Assembly (NCBI RefSeq): GCF_028462495.1
Contig: NZ_JAQOWX010000012.1
Location: forward strand, 1 to 64,000
Source of the DNA: Roseateles_E sp005503085
GTDB taxonomy: Bacteria > Pseudomonadota > Gammaproteobacteria > Burkholderiales > Burkholderiaceae_C
Length of the DNA: 64,000 bases
Reading direction: 5' to 3'
Below the pieces are notes generated by a model. It was not told where the DNA came from. It did not search any database and saw only the letters and a program-made list of their open reading frames with translations. Of the stretch, positions 26,163 through 34,426 are shown in pieces (the first letter of the stretch is position 1; every line of letters begins with the position of its first letter). Both the position numbers and the translations under genes were made by a program.

Positions 26163-27533
26163 TCAGGCCGCCGGGTAGCTGATCCTCAGCCCCAGTCCGC
26201 GCCCGTCCAGCCCATCGACAAAATCCAGCGTCGCGCCCTCGCGTTCGGCGATGCGCTTGACGATGGCCAGGCCCAGGCCGGTGCCTTGCTCGGTGCTGCC
26301 GGGCACGCGGTAGAAGCGTTCGAACACCCGCTCGCGCTGGGTCGGCTCCAGGCCGGGTCCGTTGTCGCGTACCGTCAGCGCGATGCCAGCGGCCAGTTTG
26401 TCAAGGTGCACCTCGACCCGCGCGCCACCCGCGCTGTAGCGGATCGCGTTGTCCACCAGGTTGTCGACCACCGAGCAGAAGCCGCTGCGCTCCAGCAGCG
26501 CCTCGTGATGATCGGGTGCCAGCAGCTCCAGCTGGGTGCCGCGCTGGCGCGCCAGCGGGGCCAGCAGCGCGATGCGCTCGCGCAGCAGCGCGGCCGCGTC
26601 CAGGCGCTCGGGCTTGAGCGTCTGCACCGTGGTCTCGGCGCGCGCCAGGGTCAGCAGCTGGGCCAGCAGATGCGAGACCCGCGCGATGCCGGCGCGCAGC
26701 GCGCCGGCCGCCTCGGCGCGGGCCTGTGGCTCCTGCTCGCTGAGCAGCAGATGGGCTTGCGCGTTGGCGGCGGCCAGCGGCGTGCGCAGCTCGTGCGCCG
26801 CATCGGCCAGAAAGCGCCGCTCCGCCTCCAGGCGCTGGCCTTCGCGCAGCAGCAGGCCGTTGAGCGCGCTGACCAGCGGGGCGGTCTCGGTGTAGAGCTT
26901 GTCCACCTGCACCGGCGCCAGATCGCCGGCGCCGCGCTTCGCGATGCGCTGGGCCAGCAGGGCCAGGGGGCGCAGGCCGGCGCGCACGCTGAACCAGATC
27001 ACCAGGCCGTGCCAGAGGAAGACGCCGAGCTGGGACTGCAGGACCAGCCAGAGCACCGGCAGCACCGCGCCGAGGTCGGCTTCGCGAGGCTCGGCGATCA
27101 GCAGCACGCGCCCCTGGCCCGGGTCCGCGCGCTGCACCAGCCAGCGCGCGGCCTCGCCCGCCGCAGGTTCCGCGTCCAGCCGGGTGGCCGGGGCGTTGGC
27201 GCTGCGATAGAGCAGCCGGCCCTGAGCGTCCCAGACCTGGTAGGCCGGATGCAGGCCCGCGCCCACGTCATCGCCCAGACCCAGCAGGGCCAGCACCGCG
27301 TCGTCGGTGGCCTTCAGGCGCTGCGCCAGCTCGGCCTCGGGGCTGGCCGCGGCGGACACGAGCACCGTGGCCATCTGCTGCAGCCGCGCCTCCACCTCGG
27401 TCTCGCCCCAGGCCACGCCGCGCCAGGTCAGCAGCCCGGCCAGCACCAGCCAGGCCACAAAAAGGGCAAACGCCTGCCAGGCGATCAGGCGACCGCTCAG
27501 CGAGGCCGGCGCCCAGCGTGCCGCCGGGTTCAC
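26163..27533 (-). CDS. Sensor histidine kinase of an OmpR-type pair (QseC/PmrB-like)
   Basis: A 456-residue inner-membrane kinase. TM1 lies at about 16-38, a periplasmic sensor at about 40-155, TM2 at about 160-185, then HAMP. The dimerization domain has the phospho-histidine in DAAHELRTPLAAANAQ. The ATPase domain has the N-box (VVDNLVDNAIRYSAGG), G1 (DNGPGL), F-box (RVFERFYR) and G2 (GTGLGLAIV). All catalytic motifs are intact. GTG start at 27533 overlaps the response regulator stop by four bases. The nearest target is mipA, divergent to the pair. The signal is unknown; the small periplasmic domain resembles kinases sensing cations or membrane stress. Confidence 0.9.
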   Translation of the reverse strand: MNPAARWAPASLSGRLIAWQAFALFVAWLVLAGLLTWRGVAWGETEVEARLQQMATVLVSAAASPEAELAQRLKATDDAVLALLGLGDDVGAGLHPAYQVWDAQGRLLYRSANAPATRLDAEPAAGEAARWLVQRADPGQGRVLLIAEPREADLGAVLPVLWLVLQSQLGVFLWHGLVIWFSVRAGLRPLALLAQRIAKRGAGDLAPVQVDKLYTETAPLVSALNGLLLREGQRLEAERRFLADAAHELRTPLAAANAQAHLLLSEQEPQARAEAAGALRAGIARVSHLLAQLLTLARAETTVQTLKPERLDAAALLRERIALLAPLARQRGTQLELLAPDHHEALLERSGFCSVVDNLVDNAIRYSAGGARVEVHLDKLAAGIALTVRDNGPGLEPTQRERVFERFYRVPGSTEQGTGLGLAIVKRIAEREGATLDFVDGLDGRGLGLRISYPAA

Positions 27534-28207
27534 GAGGAGGCGGCGCAGGCCGGCGCCTCCAGCACATAGCCGACGCCGCGCACCGTGGCGATCCAGTCAT
27601 TGCCCAGCTTCTTGCGCAGCTTGTAGACATGGACATCGATGGCATTGCTGTCCAGCAGCTCGCCGCCACCGAGGCCGCGCTCGATCTGCTCGCGCGTCAG
27701 CACCCGGCCGGGCTCGGCCGCCAGGGTCAGCAGGATGTCGTACTCGCGCGCCGACAGGGCCACCTCGACCTCGGCCAGCAGCACGCGCCGGCGCGCGGTG
27801 TCTATCACCAGCTCGCCGAGCTGCCAGGTGTTGCTGGACTGGCCGCTGTGACGGCGCAGCAGCGCACGCACCCGCGACAGCAACTCCTCCATCGCGAAGG
27901 GCTTGCCCAGATAGTCGTCGGCGCCGGCGTCCAGCCCCTCGACCCGCTCCTCGACGCTGTCGCGCGCGGTGATCAGCATCACCGGCGTGGCCCGGCCCAG
28001 CGCGCGCCACCAGGCCAGCAGCGCCAGCCCGCTCTCGTCGGGCAGGCCGATGTCCAGCAGCAGCAGATCGAAGGGCAGCTCGGCGAGAAAGCGCCGCGCG
28101 TCGCCGGCGCTGCGCAGCCACACGACCCGGTGGCCGGCCATGCTCAGCACGCGTTGCAGTGAATGCCCCAGAGGCAGGTCGTCCTCGATCAGAAGAATGC
28201 TGGACAT
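27530..28207 (-). CDS. OmpR/PhoB-family response regulator
   Basis: A 225-residue transcription factor. Receiver domain with acid pocket IEDD (E8-D10), phospho-acceptor D52 (LLLDIGLPDESG) and the conserved lysine in YLGKPF. The C-terminal winged helix (about 130-220) has LTREQIERGL and VDVHVYKLRKKLG-type stretches (IDVHVYKLRKKLGNDW). It is co-transcribed with the kinase downstream and divergent from mipA. Four CTTCAT direct repeats in the shared intergenic region match the head-to-tail half-sites such regulators use. Confidence 0.93.
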   Translation of the reverse strand: MSSILLIEDDLPLGHSLQRVLSMAGHRVVWLRSAGDARRFLAELPFDLLLLDIGLPDESGLALLAWWRALGRATPVMLITARDSVEERVEGLDAGADDYLGKPFAMEELLSRVRALLRRHSGQSSNTWQLGELVIDTARRRVLLAEVEVALSAREYDILLTLAAEPGRVLTREQIERGLGGGELLDSNAIDVHVYKLRKKLGNDWIATVRGVGYVLEAPACAASS

Positions 28208-28302
28208 GGTGGGTCTGCCCCCTCCTTGGTGGGCCGCGCCGGCAACGGCAGCGGATTCTAGAAGCGCCGCCCGCGCATCGCCGTGGCGGCGTCACCGCAG
28301 GC

Positions 28303-28350
28303 CTTCATCAAGGCTTCATGCGGGGCCGCGGCGCTTCATCGCCGCTTCAT
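28303..28350 (+). promoter_or_regulatory. Four CTTCAT half-sites, probable response-regulator boxes
   Basis: CTTCAT occurs at 28303, 28314, 28334 and 28345: two pairs, each with 11 bp between starts (CTTCAT-N5-CTTCAT), the pairs 20 bp apart. One-turn direct repeats with a 5-bp spacer are the binding pattern of OmpR/PhoB-family proteins, and CTTAA-type repeats of this spacing are known for PmrA/QseB. They lie 52 bp upstream of the mipA start and about 95 bp from the response-regulator start. Confidence 0.62.
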
Positions 28351-28401
28351 TGCCGGCTTTGCACACTGACCGGTGTCATCAACTGCGAGACCGAAACCCT
28401 C

Positions 28402-29169
28402 ATGAGAGTTAGCCTTGTTCTGCCCCTGGTCCTGCTGGCCGCCTGCGGCCCGGCCACCGCTGCCGACAGCGACTGGCGCTTGCGCGGCGGCGTCGCTGCG
28501 CTGGCCCAGCCCAAATACGTCGGCGCCGACAAGCAGCGCCTGCTGGCCGCGCCGTTGATCGAGGCGCGCTGGCGCAAGCAGGTCTTCCTCGGCAGCCTGC
28601 GCGGCCTCGGCTACGAGGCCGCGCTGGGCGAGGGCGCCAGCGTCAGCGCCGCGCTGGCCGTCGACACCCATCAACGCCGCCGCAAGGACGGCCTGCGCGT
28701 ACAGGCGCTCGACGAGATCAAGCTGGCGCCGGCGCTGCGCCTGGGTGCCGAGCTGGCGCTGGGGCCGGTGTTCGTCAATGCGGTCAGCAGCACGCGACTG
28801 GGCAAGGACAGCAAGCCCGGCGGGCGCGGCAGCAGCGTGGAGCTCGAAGCCGGCTACGGCCTGCTGCCCGCTCCCGGCCTGGCGCTGGCCTTCGGCGTCT
28901 CGGCCAAGCTGATGGATGCCAAGCTGGGCCAGGCCCTGCTGGGCATCAACAGCGCCCAGGCCGCTGCCTCGGGGCTGCGGCCGCACCAGGTCGGCGCCGG
29001 CCTGCACAGCCTGGGGGTGTTCGGCCAGGCCAGCTACCAGCTGGGCGCCGACTGGCAGCTGTTCGCCAAGCTGGGTGTCGCCAGCCTGCGCGGCGATGCG
29101 GCCGGCAGCCCGCTGGTGCAGCGGAAGAACCAGCCGACCTTGGCCATCGCAGCCAGCCGCAGCTTCTGA
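28402..29169 (+). CDS. mipA: MipA/OmpV-family outer-membrane protein
   Basis: A 255-residue beta-barrel protein of the MltA-interacting/OmpV family. The N-terminus is a signal peptide (VSLVLPLVLLAACGPATAADS), which could be cleaved after ATA or lipidated at C15. Family hallmarks: GGVAALAQPKYVGADKQR near the mature N-terminus, AAPLIEARWRKQVFLGS, GLGYEAAL, and an aromatic C-terminus (SRSF). It is slightly shorter than many members. Divergent from the two-component pair with repeated half-sites in between, so it is a likely target. Exact role (murein synthesis scaffold or osmoporin-like) is not settled for the family. Confidence 0.85.
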   Translation: MRVSLVLPLVLLAACGPATAADSDWRLRGGVAALAQPKYVGADKQRLLAAPLIEARWRKQVFLGSLRGLGYEAALGEGASVSAALAVDTHQRRRKDGLRVQALDEIKLAPALRLGAELALGPVFVNAVSSTRLGKDSKPGGRGSSVELEAGYGLLPAPGLALAFGVSAKLMDAKLGQALLGINSAQAAASGLRPHQVGAGLHSLGVFGQASYQLGADWQLFAKLGVASLRGDAAGSPLVQRKNQPTLAIAASRSF

Positions 29170-29197
29170 GGCGAGGCCGGGCCATGCACAATGGCCC

Positions 29198-29884
29198 ATG
29201 CCCAAAGTCCTGCTCTTCGATGTCTTCGGCACCCTGGTCGACTGGCGCGGCTCGATCGCGGCCGAGCTGCTGCCGCTGCTGGGCCGCGCGCGTGCCGAGG
29301 CCTTTGCCGAGGCCTGGCGGGCCCAGTACCAGCCGGCGATGGAGGAGGTCAGAGCCGGCCTCCTGCCCTTCTGCAAGCTCGATGTGCTGCATCGGCGCAA
29401 TCTGGACATCGTGCTGAAGGACTTCGGCCTCGACCATCTGGACGAGGCGGCGCGGCGCGAGCTGAACCTGGCCTGGCACCGGCTGGCGGCCTGGCCCGAT
29501 GTCGGCGCCGCGCTGCAGCGGCTGCGTCGGCGCTTTCGCCTCGCGCCCTGCTCGAACGGCAATATCTCGCTGATGGCCGATCTCGCCCGCCTGAACGGCT
29601 GGCATTGGGACGCGATCACTGGCGCCGAGCTGGCGCGCGACTACAAGCCCAAGGCCATCGTCTATCTGACGGCCGCGCTGGCCTTCGACGCCGCGCCCGA
29701 GGACGTGCTGATGGTGGCCGCCCACAGCTCGGACCTGGCCGCCGCCCGGGCTGCGGGCCTGGCCACGGCCTTCATCGCGCGGCCCGATGAGCAGGGGCCG
29801 GGGCGCGGCGAGAGCCGGGCCGTCGGGCCGGTCGACTATGAGGCGCAGAGCCTGACCGAACTGGCCGACATGCTGGGCTGCTGA
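29198..29884 (+). CDS. Haloacid dehalogenase type II (HAD superfamily)
   Basis: A 228-residue HAD hydrolase. Motif I has nucleophile D8 in LLFDVFGTLVDWRG, motif II is CSNGNISL, the motif III lysine is in ARDYKPKAIVY, and motif IV is MVAAHSSDLAAARAAGLATA. This is the L-2-haloacid dehalogenase subgroup (VFGTLVD and SNG signatures), whose members remove halide from short haloacids; many are broader phosphatases or housekeeping enzymes. It converges with the phosphofructokinase gene with no base between the stops. Confidence 0.88.
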   Translation: MPKVLLFDVFGTLVDWRGSIAAELLPLLGRARAEAFAEAWRAQYQPAMEEVRAGLLPFCKLDVLHRRNLDIVLKDFGLDHLDEAARRELNLAWHRLAAWPDVGAALQRLRRRFRLAPCSNGNISLMADLARLNGWHWDAITGAELARDYKPKAIVYLTAALAFDAAPEDVLMVAAHSSDLAAARAAGLATAFIARPDEQGPGRGESRAVGPVDYEAQSLTELADMLGC

Positions 29885-31102
29885 TCAGCCCGGGTTGAGC
29901 ACCTTGGCGACCGGATTGGGCCGCAGCCGGAATGCATCGGGCATGCCCGAGCCCAGCAGCGGGCGCAGATAGAGGCGGAAGGCATCGGTGACGTCGGTGC
30001 CTTCGGCACTGATGAACTCGTCCTCCATCACCCGGGTCTTGCCGGCCACGGCGGCCAGCGGCAGCAGCTCGTAGTCGACCGAGTAGAAGCCGGTGCGCTT
30101 GATCGCGACCGAACCGTCGCGGTCGCCGTGGAAGGCGAACTGCACCGCCTTCTCGCCGACCTCGCGGGCCTCGCGCTGGTCGACGTCAGACACGCAGCCG
30201 ATGAAGCTGCGCTGCAGATAGCCGAAGGTGTCGCCGCGCACGCGCTTGATGCCCAGCTTGCTCTTGATCTCTTCGCACAGCAGATCGGCCAGCGCGCCGG
30301 TGCCGGAGAGCTGCACATTGCCATGGTCGTCGCGCTCCAGGTCGCGGGCCAGCTGGGCCAGCATCGGGGCGCCGGCGGCGTCGTGAATGCCCTCCGAGAC
30401 CGCCACCACGCAGCGGCCATGGCGCTCGTACATCGCTTTCACGTCGGCCAGGAAGCGATCGGTCTCGAACACCCGCTCGGGCAGGTAGATCAGATGCGGG
30501 CCGTCGTCGGCGAACTTCTTGCCCAGCGCCGAGGCGGCCGTCAGGAAGCCGGCATGACGACCCATCACCACGCCCAGATAGACGCCCGGCAGCGCGGCAT
30601 TGTCCAGATTCGCGCCGGCGAAAGCCTGGGCCACGAAGCGCGCGGCCGAGGGAAAGCCGGGCGTGTGGTCATTGCCGACCAGGTCGTTGTCTATGGTCTT
30701 GGGGATGTGGATGCAGCGCAGCGGATAGCCGGCGGCGGCGGCCTCCTCGGCGACGATGCGCACCGTGTCCGAGGAGTCGTTGCCGCCGATATAGAAGAAG
30801 TGGCTGATGCCGTGGGCCTGCAGCACCTTGAAGATCTTGTGGCAGTAGGCGGCGTCGGGCTTGTCGCGGGTCGAGCCCAGCGCCGACGAGGGCGTGCTCG
30901 CGACCAGCTCCAGGTTGTGGCTGGTCTCCTGCGTCAGGTCGACAAAGTCCTCGCTGACGATGCCGCGCACGCCGTGCTGCGCGCCGTAGACCAGGTCCAC
31001 CGCGCGGCTGCGCCGCGCCTCCAGCACCACGCCCACCATCGACTGGTTGATCACCGCCGTCGGGCCGCCGCCCTGGGCGACGAGGATTTTGCAGGCTGAC
31101 AT
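29885..31102 (-). CDS. pfp: Pyrophosphate-dependent 6-phosphofructokinase
   Basis: A 405-residue enzyme interconverting fructose 6-phosphate and fructose 1,6-bisphosphate with PPi in place of ATP. PPi use is read from GGNDSSD (Asp where ATP enzymes have Gly) and IPKTIDNDLVG (Lys in place of Gly). Other motifs: AQGGGPTAVINQS, YLGVVMGRHAG, and VSEGIHD. The reaction is reversible, so it can serve glycolysis and gluconeogenesis. It is divergent from the chemotaxis receptor gene. Confidence 0.93.
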   Translation of the reverse strand: MSACKILVAQGGGPTAVINQSMVGVVLEARRSRAVDLVYGAQHGVRGIVSEDFVDLTQETSHNLELVASTPSSALGSTRDKPDAAYCHKIFKVLQAHGISHFFYIGGNDSSDTVRIVAEEAAAAGYPLRCIHIPKTIDNDLVGNDHTPGFPSAARFVAQAFAGANLDNAALPGVYLGVVMGRHAGFLTAASALGKKFADDGPHLIYLPERVFETDRFLADVKAMYERHGRCVVAVSEGIHDAAGAPMLAQLARDLERDDHGNVQLSGTGALADLLCEEIKSKLGIKRVRGDTFGYLQRSFIGCVSDVDQREAREVGEKAVQFAFHGDRDGSVAIKRTGFYSVDYELLPLAAVAGKTRVMEDEFISAEGTDVTDAFRLYLRPLLGSGMPDAFRLRPNPVAKVLNPG

Positions 31103-31295
31103 CCATCACTCCCTGACTGGTTTGCAGTGGCGCCGATTGTGGCCCAAAGCCTGGCTGCGGTGCGCTCAGCGAGCACTTTGGGCGCTGTGCGTAGCGGGGC
31201 GCCGTATGAAGGGTAACACGGGGTTTTTTCATGCGAGCCGGGAGCCCGCAAGCGTCGCCTACTGGCTGCAGGAACCCCAACTCAGAGAGACACTG

Positions 31296-32840
31296 ATGAA
31301 CTTAGACCAGATGAAGATATCGACCCGACTGGGTTTCGGATTTGGCGCGATGGCCGCGCTGATCCTGCTGCTGGGCCTGCTGGCCTGGGCCAAGCTGGAC
31401 GCGATGGACAGCCACTTCAAGCTGGCGATGGAAGACCGCTATCCCAAGGTCAAGGCCTTCAACTCGATCAAGGCCACCAACAGCCAGGTGGCGCTGTCGC
31501 TGCGCAATCTGGCCATCATGACCGAGCCGTCCGATATCGAGGCCGAGTTCGCGCTGATCGACGCGGCCTCCAAGTCGACCGGTGCCACCATCGACGCAAT
31601 GACCAAGATCTTGACGACGCCGGGCGGCAAGGCCGGCATCGCCAAGCTCAACGAGGCCCGTGCCGCCTACCGGGTCGAGCGCGAAAAGGTCACCAAGGCC
31701 TTGCGGGCCGGCGATGTCGAAACCGCCAAGGCCGTGCTGCTGAAGGACATGAAGCCCAAGCAGCAGGCCTATATGGCGGCCGCCGATGAGCTGATCACGC
31801 TGGGCAACAAGCTGATGGACCTGTCCAGCCAGCAGGCCGAGCCGGAGGCGCGCAGCGCCAAGCTGCACATGGGGCTGTTGATCGGCGCGGCGCTGGGCCT
31901 GGCGCTAGGCCTGCGCTGGGGGCTGATCCGCTCGATCACCACGCCGCTCAACGAGGCAGTGCGGGTGGCCAGCGGCGTGGCCGCCGGTGATCTGTCGCTG
32001 CCGATCTCGGCCGGCGGCAGCAACGAGACCGGCCGCCTGCTGAACGCGCTGCGCGAGATGCAGGCCCGCCTGTCGGCCATTGTGCGCGAGGTGCGCGATG
32101 GCGCCGAGAGCGTCGCCACCGCCTCGGCCCAGATCTCCTCGGGCAACCACGATCTGTCGGCCCGCACCGAGCAGCAGGCCTCGGCACTCGAAGAAACCGC
32201 CGCCTCGATGGAGCAGCTGGGCAGCACCGTCAAGGGCAATGCCGACAATGCCCAGCAGGCCAATCAGCTGGCGCTGGCCGCGTCCCAGGTGGCGGGCCAG
32301 GGCGGCGAGGCGGTCAGCCAGGTGGTGGGCACGATGCGCGAGATCAGCGCCAGCTCGAAGAAGATCGCCGACATCATCGGCGTGATCGACGGCATCGCCT
32401 TCCAGACTAATATCCTGGCCTTGAATGCGGCCGTCGAGGCGGCCCGTGCCGGCGAGCAGGGCCGCGGCTTTGCTGTGGTCGCCAGCGAGGTGCGCTCGCT
32501 GGCCGGGCGCTCGGCAGAGGCGGCCAAGGAGATCAAGTCGCTGATCGTCGCCAGTGTCGAGCGGGTCGAGCTGGGCAGCAGCCAGGTGGACCGCGCCGGC
32601 AGCACCATCGAGGAGGTGGTGGCCTCGATACGCCGCGTCACGGACATCATGGGCGAGATCAGCGCCGCCAGCAGCGAGCAGAGCTCGGGCGTGGCCCAGG
32701 TCGGCGAGGCCGTCACCCAGATGGACCGCGCCACTCAGGAGAATGCCGCCCTGGTCGAGGAATCGGCCGCTGCGGCCGAGAGCCTGAAGCAGCAGGCCCA
32801 GCAGCTGGTGCAGGCGGTCGCGGTGTTCCGGCTGCGTTGA
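31296..32840 (+). CDS. Methyl-accepting chemotaxis protein
   Basis: A 514-residue membrane chemoreceptor. TM1 at about 12-32 (MAALILLLGLLAWA), a periplasmic four-helix-bundle sensor at about 33-190, TM2 at about 191-211, a HAMP domain, then a long coiled-coil signalling domain. The tip is GVIDGIAFQTNILALNAAVE, with methylation regions on both sides (EQQASALEETAASMEQLG; TQENAALVEESAAAAESL). It ends AVFRLR without the NWETF-type pentapeptide that recruits CheR, so adaptation would be assisted by other receptors. The frame is open further upstream, but ATG 31296 gives the usual short cytoplasmic start. The ligand is unknown. Confidence 0.93.
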   Translation: MNLDQMKISTRLGFGFGAMAALILLLGLLAWAKLDAMDSHFKLAMEDRYPKVKAFNSIKATNSQVALSLRNLAIMTEPSDIEAEFALIDAASKSTGATIDAMTKILTTPGGKAGIAKLNEARAAYRVEREKVTKALRAGDVETAKAVLLKDMKPKQQAYMAAADELITLGNKLMDLSSQQAEPEARSAKLHMGLLIGAALGLALGLRWGLIRSITTPLNEAVRVASGVAAGDLSLPISAGGSNETGRLLNALREMQARLSAIVREVRDGAESVATASAQISSGNHDLSARTEQQASALEETAASMEQLGSTVKGNADNAQQANQLALAASQVAGQGGEAVSQVVGTMREISASSKKIADIIGVIDGIAFQTNILALNAAVEAARAGEQGRGFAVVASEVRSLAGRSAEAAKEIKSLIVASVERVELGSSQVDRAGSTIEEVVASIRRVTDIMGEISAASSEQSSGVAQVGEAVTQMDRATQENAALVEESAAAAESLKQQAQQLVQAVAVFRLR

Positions 32841-32860
32841 GATAAGCCGAGCTAATGCCT

Positions 32861-32886
32861 GTGAAGCGGCGCGAATGCCGCTTCAC
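32861..32886 (+). terminator. Perfect stem-loop after the chemoreceptor gene
   Basis: Ten-base perfect arms (32861-32870 and 32877-32886; GTGAAGCGGC) with a 6-base loop, 20 bp after the chemoreceptor stop. No T tract follows, so it is not a classical intrinsic terminator. It may act as an mRNA-end stabiliser or a weak terminator ahead of the alanine dehydrogenase gene. Confidence 0.4.
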
Positions 32887-32942
32887 AGCAGGGCCGCTCG
32901 GTCGTACAAGACGGGCTCCCAACACAAGATCCGGAGACCCTC

Positions 32943-34064
32943 ATGCGCATCGGCTGTCCCAGGGAAATCAAGAACCATGAGTACCGCGTCGGCCTGACAC
33001 CGGCCAGCGTGCGCGAGCTCAGCGCACGCGGCCACCAGGTGCTGGTACAGGCCGGCGCCGGCGCGGCGATCGGGCTGAGCGACGCGCAGTATCTGGCCGC
33101 CGGCGCGCGGCTGGCGCCGGACGCGGCCGAGGTGTTCGCCTGGGCCGAGATGATTGTCAAGGTCAAGGAGCCGCAGCCGCAGGAATGCGCGCTGCTGCGC
33201 GAGGGCCAGATCCTCTACACCTATCTGCATCTGGCACCCGATCCCGAGCAGGCGACGGTGCTGCAGCGCTCCGGCGCGGTCTGCATCGCCTACGAGACCA
33301 TCACCGGGCCCGGCGGCGGCCTGCCGCTGCTGGCGCCGATGAGCGAGGTGGCGGGGCGCATGGCCATCCAGGCCGGCGCCGCGCATCTGGAGAAGAGCAA
33401 GGGCGGCATGGGCGTGCTGCTGGGCGGGGTGCCGGGTGTTGCCCCCGGCCATGTGGTCATCATCGGCGCCGGCGTGGTCGGCAGCCACGCGCTGCAGATG
33501 GCGGTGGGCCTGGGCGCGCGCGTCACGGTGCTGGATCGCAATGTCGACGCGCTGCGCCGGCTCGACCTGGTCTATGGCAACCGCATCACCACCCTGTTCT
33601 CCAGCGCGCAAGCCCTGGAGGACGCGGTGCTGGCGGCCGATCTGGTGATCGGCGGGGTGCTGATCCCGGGCGCGGCCGCGCCCAAGCTGGTGACGCGGGC
33701 CATGGTGGCGCAGATGCGCCAGGGCGCGGTGCTGGTGGATGTGGCGATCGACCAGGGCGGCTGCTTCGAGACCTCGCATGCCACCACCCATGCCGATCCG
33801 ACCTTTGTGGTCGACGGCGTGGTGCACTACTGTGTCGCCAATATGCCCGGCGCGGTGGCCCGAACCTCGACGCTGGCGCTGAACAACGCCACCATCGCCC
33901 ACGCGCTCGCGCTGGCCGACAAGGGCTGGCGCCGCGCGATGGCGGACAACCCGCATCTGCTGGCCGGCCTGAATGTGGCGGCCGGCCAGATCACCCACGC
34001 GGCGGTTGCCGCAGCCCTGGGCCGCGAGCATGTGGCGGCCGAGCGCCTGCTGGTCGCCCAGTGA
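32943..34064 (+). CDS. ald: Alanine dehydrogenase
   Basis: NAD-dependent reversible deamination of L-alanine to pyruvate and ammonia. It has 373 residues, normal length. Motifs: MRIGCPREIKNHEYRVGLTP, the substrate lysine in VKVKEPQ, the catalytic histidine in YLHLAPD, a glycine-rich nucleotide loop (IIGAGVVGSHALQMA), and VDVAIDQGGCFETS. GGAG precedes the ATG. It is usually a catabolic enzyme when alanine is the carbon and nitrogen source. No Lrp-type regulator gene adjoins. Confidence 0.95.
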   Translation: MRIGCPREIKNHEYRVGLTPASVRELSARGHQVLVQAGAGAAIGLSDAQYLAAGARLAPDAAEVFAWAEMIVKVKEPQPQECALLREGQILYTYLHLAPDPEQATVLQRSGAVCIAYETITGPGGGLPLLAPMSEVAGRMAIQAGAAHLEKSKGGMGVLLGGVPGVAPGHVVIIGAGVVGSHALQMAVGLGARVTVLDRNVDALRRLDLVYGNRITTLFSSAQALEDAVLAADLVIGGVLIPGAAAPKLVTRAMVAQMRQGAVLVDVAIDQGGCFETSHATTHADPTFVVDGVVHYCVANMPGAVARTSTLALNNATIAHALALADKGWRRAMADNPHLLAGLNVAAGQITHAAVAAALGREHVAAERLLVAQ

Positions 34065-34114
34065 GGGAAAACGCGGTAAGGTAGCGGCAGTGTTCAACCC
34101 ACCAGGAGAGGTTC

Positions 34115-34426
34115 ATGATCGAAACCCAGCAAAGCCAGAAAGACCGTCTGATGAGCGATCTGCATGCCGTCGTGGCCGAGGCCGAGAGTCTGCTGCGGGC
34201 CACGGCCGGCCAGGCCGGCGAGGGTGCCAGCGAGATGCGTGCCAAGGTTCAGGCCAGCCTGGACCGCGCCAAGCGCAATCTGCATGATTTGCAGGACGCT
34301 GCGGTCGAGAAGGCGCGCGCCGCCGGCCGCGCCACCGATGCCTATGTGCACGACAACCCCTGGCAGGCCATGGGCGTGGCCGCCGGCGTGGGCCTCTTGC
34401 TGGGCCTGCTGATCAGCCGGCGCTGA
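34115..34426 (+). CDS. DUF883 family inner-membrane protein (YqjD/ElaB-like)
   Basis: A 103-residue protein with an amphipathic coiled-coil body and one C-terminal membrane segment (AMGVAAGVGLLLGLLISRR). YqjD/ElaB homologues are stationary-phase membrane anchors that bind ribosomes. A strong AGGAGAGG lies before the ATG. The DUF1469 and YqjK-like partners that normally follow lie beyond an inserted minus-strand signalling gene (36896-37605). Its last 14 bases overlap the end of that converging gene. Confidence 0.87.
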   Translation: MIETQQSQKDRLMSDLHAVVAEAESLLRATAGQAGEGASEMRAKVQASLDRAKRNLHDLQDAAVEKARAAGRATDAYVHDNPWQAMGVAAGVGLLLGLLISRR

